NCBI GenBank assembly: GCA_037074765.1
Contig: JBAMDO010000576.1
Coordinates: 1-64,000, forward strand
Origin: Mansonella perstans
Taxonomy: Eukaryota > Nematoda > Chromadorea > Rhabditida > Onchocercidae
Reading direction: 5' to 3'
DNA length: 64,000 nt
Below the pieces are notes generated by a model that saw nothing but the letters and a program-made list of their open reading frames with translations, ran no database searches and was not told where the DNA came from. Position 1 is the stretch's first letter; every line of letters begins with the position of its first letter. Positions 44,785 through 55,472 of the stretch are shown piece after piece. Made by a program: the position numbers and the translations under genes.

Positions 44785-45429
44785 ACTGATTGAATTTCAG
44801 GAAACGTTTCCGGTACAATAATTACACGTTGGTCTAATTCTCCCCTTGTATATATGAATATGTGCGATATCAAGATGGTAAAGCTATACTGCAGTACCTG
44901 CAATGACTAAAGCGTACGCTACAACATAAAAACGTAAGCCCTTAAATACACCTGCCAAACCCTTTACGTACGCAAAAATACACTTGCCAAGTATAATTGC
45001 CTTCAACCATAATGCAATGTTCCGCTGCGGAATACTTGCGGCTGTTGCAACTCGATGACTGAACATATCAAGTGATTATCATTAAATGATATTGTCAAGC
45101 AAATAAGCAGGATACCGTCATATCATTCCGCTATACAATACGCTATACCGGATTATACCGGATGTGAATCTTGATTAACGGAATTCATCATCATCTAACA
45201 GATGGCACGCATTGTACTCGAAAGCAAATGGGATGGATCATCTTTATATCTTTCTGCTGCTTTTTTGATTTTTCATTTTTTAATTTATTGTTTTCAATTT
45301 TCACTTTTACGAAATTTAATCAAATTTTGCAATTTGTAATCAAATAAAAAATTTTAAAAGATTAAAATGCTTCATGTGTTATCTTAACTATATTATAAAT
45401 CCAGTTAGAAATTAAATGAAAAAAAGTGC

Positions 45430-45533
45430 ACGTAAGATAGTTTATGATTGCGTAAGATAGTTTATGATTGCGTAAGATAGTTTATGATTGCGTAAGATAG
45501 TTTATGATTGCGTAAGATAGTTTATAATTGCGA
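45430..45533. repeat. 20-bp tandem repeat, 5 copies
   Basis: The unit CGTAAGATAGTTTATGATTG is repeated five times without spacing, the last copy with one change (TATAATTG). It lies about 650 bp upstream of the SLC33A1 start codon. Each copy contains an AGATAG GATA core. Confidence 0.95.
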
Positions 45534-45966
45534 ATAATTCCATGAATTTAAAAGCTTCATTGTTTCACTATTTTTGCTAAATAAGGATAAAATAGACAAA
45601 AAAAAAACTAATAGTAAATAGATGAATCCTTAGTCAGTTATTTTTTTGATGAAATAATGACTGAAGCAAATCTGTGGAAGTAGCCAATAAATGAATGAAT
45701 GATTTACTTTAGTTGAAATAACAAAAATTTGAAATTTTAATTTAAAAGTTAAAAAAAAAACGAATTAAAATGATCCATTGATGTAGTAGAAAATCAAGAA
45801 AAATTTTTCGTATTTGTCCGCTTACAAATTTGATTAGCCTGAAGTTCTAATGAAATTATTTTAATTATTTATTTGGCTTAGATCAGACAAAGAACGAAAT
45901 TTCACGAGTTTTTTCAATTTAGAATTGAAGGTTAGTTTCATGTTTATTATGATTTCCGATTGATCA

Positions 45967-46066
45967 TTTTGCACGTTAGTGAAGTGTCAAAAATTACTCA
46001 ACTAGGCCAATCCTAAATTATTTTGCACGTTAGTGAAGTGTCAAAAATTGCTCAACTAGGCCAATC
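45967..46066. repeat. direct repeat of ~46 bp, two copies 54 bp apart
   Basis: TTTTGCACGTTAGTGAAGTG, then TCAAAAATTRCTCAACTAGGCC, appears at 45967 and 46021 with a single visible A/G difference. No gene function is evident. Confidence 0.85.
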
Positions 46067-46648
46067 ATCCGCAAAACCCTCGAAGTAATACAAACACTAA
46101 TTCAATGTTCAAAGTCTTTTCAATGCTGAAATCGTTTAAGGTGAAATTGGCAGTCATTATCAGTCGATTTATTTGATACTTTAATGTGTAGCTGATAAAA
46201 TTGAATGGAAGATTTTGCTTAAGAAAATAACTGTAATGTTATATATAAATGCTTGATAAATGATAAAGTCAAACAGTGGAATTTTTTGAAAACATTTTCG
46301 CTTAAATGTTAGTTTTTTACTTTTACTAAGTTAACATTTTCTATAATCAAACATTTGAACAACTTAAACGACAATTACTTTATCAGGAATGGAAAATACT
46401 CCCAATTACTGATAAAAAACGGGAATAAGGAATGTTACATTGTTATATGCAACTATTTAATTAAACTCATTATTTTAGGCTTTACAGACAAAAATCACTT
46501 TAAATAGTCCACGTTATCGACTATTAAAAGAGGATGAAAGATATTGATATTCTCTTATTAATAGATATCAAAAGTAACACTAGCGCCTTTTCGAGTTTTC
46601 GATGACCTTCGACCGAAGTTCCTTCCAATATTCATCTATAAATAACTC

Positions 46649-46688
46649 GTTTAGTCATTTTTGTCACATGACAAAAATGACTAAACGT
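46649..46688. repeat. inverted repeat, ~19-bp arms, 2-nt centre
   Basis: CGTTTAGTCATTTTTGTCA is followed after two bases by its reverse complement TGACAAAAATGACTAAACG. This is almost a perfect palindrome. End coordinates are approximate by a few bases. It lies outside any recognised gene. Confidence 0.75.
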
Positions 46689-47109
46689 TCATCAACACTT
46701 CAGAGAAAAGAAATTGCCATTCTAGTTGAATCGATAGCGAAAATAATAACTTTAAAACTGAAGCGTCGGAGAAAATAAATAGGTAATTGGTATGAAGAAG
46801 AGAGTAAATAATAAATAGCTAAAAGAAAATGATAAAACTAGTGAACTTGAAACCTTGGAAGCACTCAATTCCTAAATTAAAAGTGGTAGAAAGCGAAAAC
46901 AGGTGAAAGATGATACAGCTAAGTTGCCGTGTAAAAATAGCAATAATCACTACTTTTCACGAGTTAACCATTGTTGTTGCGTAAACTATCGTCACAGTAA
47001 TTATGACGTTGAGATATCCATTAATGAGAGCCTATCACGTGGTGTATTAGTTTTGTATTAGTTAAACAGCGGCATCGCAGTTCGAATCGATTAATATTTG
47101 TAGAGTCGA

Positions 47110-47307
47110 ATGGCAATGTATCGCATGACATTCTTATTTATATTCATATTCAACTCTTTGAACTGTTTTCTAAAAATTTTAGAATGCGGAAGAAGAGCAT
47201 TTTCTTCCGATCATACTGGCAAAAAAAAAAGACGAGTAATTAAAGACGTCCTGGAGACAAATGAAGGAAATGTCGTAAATTTTAGAAATAAGCGAAAAAA
47301 GTTTTAA
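47110..47307 (+). CDS. small secreted basic peptide or neuropeptide-like precursor, 65 aa (tentative)
   Basis: A single open frame of 65 codons. The start lies 7 nt after a TTTGTAG acceptor (ending about 47102), a plausible spliced-leader site. Residues 1-25 are a hydrophobic signal-like segment (MTFLFIFIFNSLNCFLKIL). Then come a dibasic site (GRR), AFSSDHTG, and KKKRR, an arrangement resembling a proprotein-convertase-cleaved, C-terminally amidated peptide. The rest is basic and ends in NKRKKF. Alternatives are a chance frame or an unrelated secreted peptide. The neighbouring short gene on the other strand ends 23 bp beyond the stop, so the two would overlap at their 3' ends. Confidence 0.35.
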   Translation: MAMYRMTFLFIFIFNSLNCFLKILECGRRAFSSDHTGKKKRRVIKDVLETNEGNVVNFRNKRKKF

Positions 47308-47329
47308 AAAAGTCGCATCTCTTTTATTC

Positions 47330-47627
47330 CTACTTCAACAATTGAACTGGATCCGATAATCCATCAAAATTGCCTCCAGCATTAGAGCAGTAAAATAAAT
47401 CAGTATGACATTTTTTAGAAAAGTAATTCTATATCATTAGTTGCACCAGTGTTATAAAAGTTACTTTATTTACCTCATATGGTTCTGGCTTCAGTTTCTT
47501 CGTGCCTATAAAATCAAAGAATTTATTTGATTTGCAATTTTTCAGAAATTGCTTTTACCTCATTGACTGCATTTTTTCATTCAATTTTCTAGATGGAAGG
47601 GGCTTAACATATTTACTTACATTTCAT
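47330..47627 (-). CDS. short unidentified gene, 3 exons, at least 45 aa (tentative)
   Basis: Exons in transcript order: 47621-47627 or longer, 47474-47505, 47330-47428. Phases 1 and 0 match, and the intron ends are GTAAGT/TATAG and GTAAAT/ATAG. The last two exons read TKKLKPEPYE and NYFSKKCHTDLFYCSN then AGGNFDGLSDPVQLLK. The first exon may extend upstream in frame to a TTTTTTAG acceptor near 47684, adding a hydrophobic segment. I do not recognise the protein. The last intron has a poor pyrimidine tract, so the model is tentative. Confidence 0.35.
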
Positions 47628-48343
47628 ATATAGAAGATGGAAAAATAAAGAGAAATTTAGCGACTGGATGACTAAAACTAAAAAAGAAATAAGTTATGGC
47701 AATGTTCTTAAGCCGTTAGTAAATTCAGAAACTAACAAAAATAAATTAACAATATTAAGTAAAAAATCATTTTTTCAATAACTATCAAAAGAAGTAAATA
47801 AATATCAGGTCAAACTTAGAAGATCGAAACAACTAATAAGTATTCCAAATATACACCATCAGTTCTGTTTATTGCTATCACCTAATTTCAAGCAAATTTC
47901 CAGGTTCAACTTGAAACTTTAGTTGAATAAATAGAACTTGTAGAAAATTTAAAAATAAATGCCTGACGCGACTTCATGTTCTCGAAAATATTAAAAATCA
48001 TTTTCGAAGATGATAAAGCTAGAAGCAAAAAATTCAACATAAAAATCTTTTGTATTTGCTTAGAGCCAAAACGTTTCTGTTAAATAATCTCATTTCTCGT
48101 TCAATAAAAAAAGCCAGGTATTTGTGCATTTTGGGAGAGAAATGGGTGTTTGTGTCTGTCGAAGAAATTGAATTAAAGCTTAAATTTCATACTTGAATTC
48201 ATACCTAAATTTCATAAATTTCATATTGATTACTACATTACCAAATTAATGGAGGAAGCTGTAGAAGTAACAGAGGTGAATAATGCGCTTAATTTTAATT
48301 GTTACATGCTATTAATGTTTTGGTGCTTATAATTAATAACTAT

Positions 48344-48525
48344 ATATCAAGATATGAACCTTTGATTGAGCAGTATTTCTCCGTCCGATATTGATGTGTT
48401 TGGTTGATAATGTATCAGACTTTTCACCTGATCTCTTCTCAAAAGTAATATCGCTAATAACAATGACATTCACTGGATTCTGATTTATTGTCGTTGAAAT
48501 TTTTGCCATTTTTCCTTTCACTGCA
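48344..48525 (-). CDS. isolated exon-like ORF (MAKIS...), gene incomplete
   Basis: After a TTGTTTGCAG acceptor (exon from about 48520) there is an open frame beginning MAKISTTINQNPVNVIVISD, then FEKRSGEKSDTLSTKHINIG and RRNTAQSK, to a possible donor (AAG/GTTCAT near 48344). Base composition and the flanking splice signals look exonic. No convincing partner exon was found: one candidate at about 48.15 kb would join in phase 0 and end the protein quickly. No family is recognised. Confidence 0.3.
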
Positions 48526-48599
48526 AACAATAATTCTTCACAAACAATATGCGTATGAATTGTGGTTCAATATGTTGCTGTTATCATCTCTACGAATTG

Positions 48600-50459
48600 T
48601 GACTGTAATTAATTACACACATCGTGATTCAAAGAAGAAGAATATGATTTATTAGTCAAAATTTCAGTAAAATAATAAATGCTCAGCACTTTTTTATCGT
48701 TCTTCTTCTTCATAGGATACAGTAAGAGATTTGTTATATGCAATGGAAAATTTTTGACGAAAGTAAAAAAAGATAGATGATTGGATCGGAATGAAGACCA
48801 AAATTCAGTCATAAAGATCTACGTTAAAAACAATCAACTTGAATTTTGCTGAAATCAAACGAAAAGATATTGTTTCACTCTACTAGAAAACAAAATACAC
48901 ACCACAGCGTTTTAGGATTTTTGCATGCTAGTCAGAAGGATTTTTAGATTAGTTGGAATTTAACAATTTTTCGCCGATAAGTAAGTGTTAATGTTATCAG
49001 AAAGTAACGTTATTTATTATAATAAAGTTTGCAATATATAAGAGTAAAAGGCAATGCTCGCAATCGCAACTACTTTGTTTTGCCGTTCTCTCATTCATAT
49101 TATGTTAATGAGAAAAAATTTGTTAACCGATTTCTATGAGTGTGATTGAAACCTGTTCCATGCTTTTATTATTAAAATCAATTTGATTTCGAATTAAAAG
49201 TAAAGTGAATATTTTCACCTATGCTGATAGTTTATTTGGGTGATATGCAACATCCACTTCATTTCACTGGTTTCCATTTCTTGTTACTGGCTTATAGAAT
49301 CAAAATATCGTCAACAGACCAGAACATAATCAATCAGTAGCAGTGACAAACATGATTCATATTTCTCAGAAAATGAAAATTTTTCTTTAAATTTTGAAGA
49401 TTTTTCTTTCAGATTTCATCCGACTTCTTCATTTCCTGTTTTCTTAACATTTTCTCACTTCCAATTTCTAGTTTATAATTTATCTTCTTATTTACCTAGT
49501 TGATAACATTAATGAATTCATGAAACGTGTAATTACCAATCACTAGTTTTGTTGGTCTTTTCTGTTTAATAATTTTTCTTTCCTTCCGAAATGATTTTAA
49601 AATTACTACAATAATATAAATGAAAGAAGTAGGAAAAAGATTTCAGCAATGCTTTCCTCGTTTGTTTTATATGAATAATTTTATTACGTAGTCAACTTTG
49701 AGATGATGATATGTGCCAAAAATTCCTTGAAGAATAAACTTAAAAATTTACAAAATATCATAAAGTTTGATTAGAACGGACAGACAGACACAAATAAACA
49801 GACCTATTATATGGTGAATTTTTAAGCGAAATTAATTGCATACATTCATTAAGATTAAAACTAGAAGAAGAAGCAGCATATCAATACGCTGAAACGATCA
49901 GCCAGTTTTTTCGCTCGATCATATCATTCCAATCAAATCGTCAATCAAATTTCTCAGGTGTCAGTTATCTTTCCAACAGAATTTTATGATCGAATTACCA
50001 ACAGTTTAATTAAAGCAGTATCAATCCATATAACCACACTTTCGCCTGCACTCATTGCAGTCATATATTTAATATGATTACATCTCATGTGTTTCTGGCA
50101 AGTATTTTTGTAAGAATTTCCTGAGACATTTCTTCGTGAAGCTATAAAGCCAAATTACGACGCCAAATTATCTCAGTAGTATTTTTGGAGTTATTTGCTT
50201 GCTGAAAACATTCGTAGTAAATAAGTAATGACTGTGTGTGAAAATGCTCGAGATATCTAATGAATGAAGATTTTCATTGACAAAATTTTCAGCAAACTAA
50301 AATCTCATTCTAGCAATTAGAAAAGAAGTTCAAACAATTTAGATTATTTGAAAAATAAAAAAGAAGATGTTTCTGTCATAAAAAGTCAAAAAAATTCATG
50401 AAATCTTTTTAGAAATCAGGGAAACTGTACTTCCTGTTCTAATGACTATATGTCTTCAG
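48600..50459. other. intergenic, no gene resolved
   Basis: AT-rich sequence with no convincing exon. A short frame starting MITSHVFLASIF (near 50.08 kb, +) followed by a GTAAGA donor could be a first exon of the gene at 50.46 kb, but its phase does not fit. Confidence 0.4.
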
Positions 50460-51671
50460 TTTTTCACTCCGAATTTCTCATCTGCTATTTTTTCAAACTA
50501 TTGTGGAAAACATTGTCATTTGCCACTTCATCGAATTTAAAAATGATCCTGACTTAAATACTCGATATTTACGAATGAACAACGATGGAATATTTCAACA
50601 GCAGTACAAGCTATTTCATAATAATAATTATAAAAAAAGCATGCATAGAATTGAAACAATACTTCCCCTACTTCTCAACAGTAAATTTCATTACTTTACC
50701 ATTGATTCGATGCTTATCAACAGATTAACAGTCCTTAACGAAGCGCTGAAAGAATTTCGATCAAACAAGTAAAGAAATCGTCGAAAAATATTTTATATTA
50801 CAGCAATACACAATAGTAAATGAAAATTTTCAGACTTTTTTTTGTTGTAACAGAGTTAAATTTTGAAATTAACGGAAATGGGAAACTCACAGAATTTTTA
50901 AACAAATTTTTCGAATGAAGTTAAATTGACAGCAACTCTATGGTCATAGTAACAACTAGACATTATCCGTGAACCGCGAATTATTTAGCTCTTTATCACA
51001 TTAGAATTCAATCACTTATCTCTATCAAATTATTGGTTCCAAACAAAAAATGTCAAAAAAAAAACGAGTTATCACAAGTCATTTAAGTGTTATTTATCAT
51101 TACAACCAGTCATTAGCAATGTTTTGTTAATGTCTAAACTACCCAAAAGATTTCTTGAAATGTTGCAATAATACTGACCTTATCAGGATTATAGCACAAA
51201 AAATAAGTATAAAGAATAATTTCCCAATTATGATAAGAAATCTGTGGAGCGGAGAAAAGTTATTGACCTAATAAAATTTTATGCTTCTCTTCACCTAATG
51301 ATTTCTTTCACTTTTTCCTTCATTTCCTTAAACTATACATTGATCCAAATTTTTGAATTGGAAAATTTCTGTTCAGAGGTTGGTATCTTTCACCTCCAAG
51401 CAATAAAGCACAGAGCTATTTTTTGACCTTAACTTTACATCATATCAAATAAATCATCCAAATGCTACGGGTTTCATCTCTTCTTAGATCGACATTCACC
51501 TAGAAATTCAATTTAATCCCTTTGTGCAGTAAAGAAGAAATGGACAGCTGTAAGCTGCAATGCAAACTGTTAGCCAAAGCACTCAGATATCGTCGACAGT
51601 TAAACGAAAGTCTTGAATTAATTCAGTCATATATATGCGCATTAAAGCGCATCAAATTCCAATATTATTAA
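50460..51671 (+). CDS. orphan helical protein, last two exons (N-terminus not found)
   Basis: Exon 50460-50768 follows a TGTCTTCAG acceptor and ends at the donor AACAA/GTAAAG in phase 2. Exon 51530-51671 follows TTTGTGCAG, continues in the required phase and ends in TAA. Together they encode about 150 residues: a first part with NDPDLNTRYLRMNNDGIF and HRIETILPLLLNSKF, and a final helical part with INRLTVLNEALKEFRSN, then KEEMDSCKLQCKLLAKALRY and RRQLNESLELIQSYI. The C-terminus looks like a coiled coil of a structural or complex subunit. The upstream exon or exons, needing phase 2, were not identified. No family is recognised. Confidence 0.45.
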
Positions 51672-52798
51672 TACATAGCATTGATACAAATTGAAATAAG
51701 TGACATCAATTAATCAATACGCCATGTTCGTATCCAACTATGTTGATCATAGTAATGTGACAGATGACAAGAATGAAGTGAACATTACAAATGAGTAAGT
51801 GTAAATTAAAGAAATGATATTGTCATTTAAAAAACCATCATCATAGTATTAACAAATTATTAAATGTAAAGTTGAAGGATTCGGAATTGAAAAAAATCCA
51901 TTTCATTATGTAATTTAAGGAAACAAAGGTTTTAATTTTTAATGCTTTCTCATCAGCAAAATTTTGAAATAAAAATTTATCATTGTTATGAAAAGATTTG
52001 AAAAAATTGTAAATAACATTAGAATGATCAAAGGCGAAGAAAACAATAGAACGAAATAACAGCGCAGATAGTTTGAAGGACAACATTTCAATGAATCAGT
52101 CGAATGAAAATTCTTCTTTCGTAATGGAACGCAGAACTTCAGAATTTTATTAATTAAACAGTTTAAAAATACACATAATTAAAGATTAATCATTCAAAAT
52201 TGATTGTAAAAAAGTTCGAAAATCCCATTTCCCTTCTGTTCTTACATTTGCCAATCCATGAACAATATCACCAAAAACTTTATTTTATTCTTAAGACACT
52301 TTAAAACTGGGAATTTCAACATTCGATACTTTTAATTTGAGGAAGTTTCTTACAAGCATCCATATATATTATCAACAATTAAAATAACTTAGCAAAACAG
52401 AACGGAAAATAAATGAGAAACAAATAAATATAGAAATAAATATAGATATATATGAAATTATTTGGCACTCACCTTATTCAATTATCGAAAATCCTCATGT
52501 CAGGCAAGAAATATTTACTTTAGTTATTAAACAGTGTATTAATACTGTCATCCATATGAAACTGATTCTACATGTAATTCTTTGTAATAAGTAAGATCTT
52601 CGGAAAATACCGGAAATAAGTAGTGGCGTAAATAATAATTGATTCATTAGCATGCAGTAATCGAAGAACCGCTAAGAATTATTATTATTGATGGCAGCCT
52701 GTTGATGATCGTACTCGCTTACACTGCATAACTTTTTGGTATTAGTGATTAAATTGTTAATTTTTAAATAATAAGTTCCAAAATTTTGCTACAGTTAC
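51672..52798. other. intergenic, no gene resolved
   Basis: AT-rich DNA. A frame on the - strand near 51.84-52.09 kb is Phe/Asn-rich translation without splice context. A donor-like GTGAGT near 52.46 kb (-) could belong to the gene that starts at 52.89 kb, but the frame in front of it hits a stop. Confidence 0.4.
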
Positions 52799-52887
52799 CT
52801 TCGTCGAACATCAATAGGCTGCTTCATTGAGATATGTTCCGCTCGAGCTTCTGCTGCAGCTAAGAGATCATTTTTTAAATCGCTCAT
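52799..52887 (-). CDS. first coding exon of an unidentified gene
   Basis: ATG 52887 lies 7 nt after an ATGCTTCAG acceptor, a good spliced-leader site. The frame reads MSDLKNDLLAAAEARAEHIS, then MKQPIDVRR, and ends at a strong donor (AAG/GTAACT) in phase 2. Ala/Glu-rich composition and codon choice look genuine. The following exons could not be placed on the - strand, so the gene is either long-introned or decayed. No family is recognised. Confidence 0.4.
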
Positions 52888-53465
52888 CAGAATTCTGAAG
52901 CATTCTCTTAGTAAAAGAAATGGAAGCTTGTGTGCTTTCGACCTGATAACTTCGTTGTTTCAGACACAATTTCTCAGCTTTTGCTAAATATGTTTTTTTT
53001 TTTCTTTTTGAGAAAAATTGGTCTAACTCTGTTTTTTTTCAAACTGTTTGTAACCATTCTCGAAATGAATCAATCCATATTGCTGATACATTTCAAAATG
53101 CTCAGGACTTGATAATGAATCTTCATCATACAGCAAACATTTGCTCGAAGTAACAACAAGTGCTGCTGACACCAAGTTCGAAATTAAAATTTAAACTAAT
53201 AAAAGACCAGTCGAAATGTAATTAATTTGTACTAGAAGATATTAAAGGCACTAATTACAAAATGCCAAATAAACAAAGTGAAAAAAAAAGCAAATTTATG
53301 GTTTGCCGACCTTCTCTTAGTGTCTCATCAAGGATATTTTACAGTACAATCCATTTCGTATCAAACATTAAAACTTCCGCATTTTAAACGAATCGCCGAG
53401 TTTCACATAGAAAATATTTTGCATTATTGCAGGAAGATATGATTTAATGGATGATAAGAAACATG
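52888..53465. other. intergenic, nothing seen
   Basis: AT-rich DNA with a poly-T stretch near 52.99 kb. No supported exon. Confidence 0.4.
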
Positions 53466-53688
53466 TTATGCATTACGCAATCTAAATGATATCCAGCTGT
53501 CGTGCTCATGGAAGAAGTCTTTTAATAAATAATAGTGAAAATAAGGTGCTAGAACACATAGCTCAATGCATTCATGTAATCCATGATAACTTCTCGGAAT
53601 ATTATCAAAAATTTTCCGAGGATCAATATTGTCATATGATTCGGAAAAGCAATTAATTCGGAACAGCATTCCAGAATAGTCACACTTT
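53466..53688 (-). CDS. terminal exon of an unidentified gene, 73 residues
   Basis: After a TATGATTTTAG acceptor the frame reads KCDYSGMLFRINCFSESYDN, then DPRKIFDNIPRSYHGLHECI, and ends in SFRLRNA with TAA. The mixed codon use, four cysteines and several charged residues are unlike the surrounding random translation. It needs an upstream donor in phase 2. A tiny candidate (MNTR, ending CG/GTGTTT at about 53.73 kb) would leave a 36-nt intron, shorter than usual. No family is recognised. Confidence 0.35.
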
Positions 53689-54079
53689 CTAAAATCATAT
53701 GAAATCTAAAAGCATTGAAAACACCGAGTGTTCATAATTTCACTTTTCGATTTAAATTCTGTACTTTAATTTTTCAAAACTAATGATTAGTGAAAAAAAA
53801 ATTAAACCTGGATAGCAGAATTTGACAACCGTTCGAATGTTGAAGTTAAATTCAGATAATTATAAAAAAGCTAAAGATGATACAACTGCGTCATTGTTTA
53901 TATGCGTCACGCATTGTTGTTGTTTTAGTTTGTCATATGTAAAAGAAGCACATTCTCTCTCGGAAATCTATAATTTTTTATTTTAACTGAAATTATTAAT
54001 ATGAGTTAAAATAATGATATTACAGTTACTGCATACTTTAAAAGAGAAATAATAATTATCTTTTTTCTGTTTGATTCAC

Positions 54080-54656
54080 TTAATTCACTTTGTTGTTGGG
54101 TAAGTTGGCTTCTTGTATGATATCTAGTATAAACAAAACGAACAGTGATAAGATTACACTTGGCTCTACAAGACTTATACGATCAAGCACTTGTCTTTTT
54201 TTTTTCAACTTATCGATTTGTAATACAGCATTTTTAACAACCAGCCATACTTCACATTTATTGATTCCACATGCTGCTGCTGTATTGTTATTTTGTATTT
54301 TTAGTTGGTAATTAGTTGGAATTTATCGGACAAACTTTAACAGCACAATGATGAGAAATAGGACTTTATAATACAAGGCCATTTTCTGTCATGTCGTCTA
54401 AGTTAAAAAAAATTATCACTTATTAAAAATAATTCATGAAATTTCATCCATTCCTGAAAGCTATCTTTGGTTGATGAGAGAGAAGAAAAGATAAGGATAG
54501 CATAAGTTTACTGAAAGACAAATTTGATAGAAACTTTTCCATTTTACCATTTTGCTTGCAGAGTGTCATCGAAATCGACTCAACAATAGCAACTGACATT
54601 AACTTATAAGGAATGGATTTCTCAACATCCAAGAATTTTATCATTTCACTTGCATT
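54080..54656 (-). CDS. orphan protein, two exons, ~97-101 aa
   Basis: Exon 54548-54656 follows an ATTGTTTAG acceptor and reads NASEMIKFLDVEKSIPYKLM, then SVAIVESISMTLCKQN. Exon 54080-54279 continues in matching phase 1 after AATACAG and reads AACGINKCEVWLVVKNAVLQ, then IDKLKKKRQVLDRISLVEPS, VILSLFVLFILDIIQEANLP and a TAA stop. There is a charged helical part and a hydrophobic C-terminal segment that could span a membrane. If the first acceptor takes a spliced leader, translation could start at the Met at 54644, after a short out-of-frame ATG. Otherwise further 5' exons exist. No family is recognised. Confidence 0.45.
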
Positions 54657-55384
54657 CTAAACAATTGTTTCACCACAAATAAAGTTGGCAATAAAAATCT
54701 GAAATTTCACTAATAAATTTTAATTTAAAGTTAATTTAAAAAACAGAACTAATCAATTTAAGGGAATTGAATTAATTTAGAAAATTTTTGCTTTTAAGCC
54801 TATGATTTTTAAGAATTTCTTTGAAGAAATTACGTTTTTATTAAGAGATTTGAATTATTACGAGCTTAGTCGAAGGGTAAACTTTGGTTTAGCGGTTGAT
54901 ATTATCGATTTCTTCCAGAAAACTGAATAAAACTTTGCTGGAGACGACTTTCTACGGTGATTTAGCAGATAAACGAAAATCGTTAATCAACTGATTAGAT
55001 ACTATTAGAAGTACAGTGACGAATGTTAACCTTACCTTATCTAACTTATTGCTGCGTTCATTACAGAAGTTTTAACTAGGTTGAACTTTGGTTTAACGTT
55101 TAGTACTGCTTTCCGCGGTCGTTTTCACAGTTTATCCAAATCAACACTGTCTTTTTGACGATCCTTTCCGAAATTTGTGCCAAATACTGGAAGGTTCTTG
55201 ATGTTTCTGATGAAAATATAGCACATTAGAAGGATATTTTTCATGATTTACTTGTTCTAATACTTTAAGTTTTCGGGATATTGCGTTTGAATTTCTTATA
55301 TATGTGGACGAGAATATTGTTAAATTTGGGAACTGATATCATTTGGATGGATCATCGTAAATTTTTATCTTTTCTTTCAAACAG
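54657..55384. other. intergenic, with exon-like fragments
   Basis: Short frames flanked by plausible acceptors occur on the + strand near 55.14 kb (FIQINTVFLTILSEICAKYW) and 55.27 kb (RDIAFEFLIYVDENIVKFGN), but they do not connect. AACTTTGGTTTARCG recurs about 200 bp apart (near 54.88 and 55.09 kb), suggesting an old duplication. Confidence 0.35.
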
Positions 55385-55472
55385 TGCCTTTGATAATGCA
55401 ATTGGAGCAGAAGTACCAACAGTGATACTATTGGCAGAAATGATCAGATCAGACAAACTGAAAGTTGCAACA
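55385..55472 (+). CDS. exon-like ORF resembling part of an Alba domain (very tentative)
   Basis: After a TCTTTCAAACAG acceptor the frame reads AFDNAIGAEVPTVILLAEMI, then RSDKLKVAT, and ends at ACA/GTAAGG. The pattern of a small-residue loop (AIG) followed by a hydrophobic helix (VPTVILLAEMIR) is reminiscent of the nucleic-acid-binding Alba fold, where a similar AIG...VAEILK helix occurs. The frame is open further upstream, so the exon start is uncertain. No neighbouring exon was found. It could be a fragment of a decayed gene. Confidence 0.25.

Larger units (their letters stand above)
44785..47109. other. intergenic, with short repeats; no gene resolved
   Basis: This is the 5' flank of the SLC33A1 gene. 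A 60-codon frame from 45066 (- strand) is more GC-rich than its surroundings and ends near a possible donor. It does not join the transporter in frame and may be 5' untranslated sequence. The interval also holds a 20-bp repeat (45.43 kb), a 54-bp-spaced duplication (45.97 kb) and an inverted repeat (46.65 kb). Confidence 0.5.

Noticed and set aside
44884..45066. 60-codon frame (MFSHRVATAAS...) as an N-terminal extension of the acetyl-CoA transporter
   Set aside because: Joining it through its GTACTG donor to the 44783 acceptor puts the transporter exon in the wrong frame.
47060..47100. GTTCGAATC resembling a tRNA B box
   Set aside because: No A box or foldable acceptor and anticodon stems surround it.
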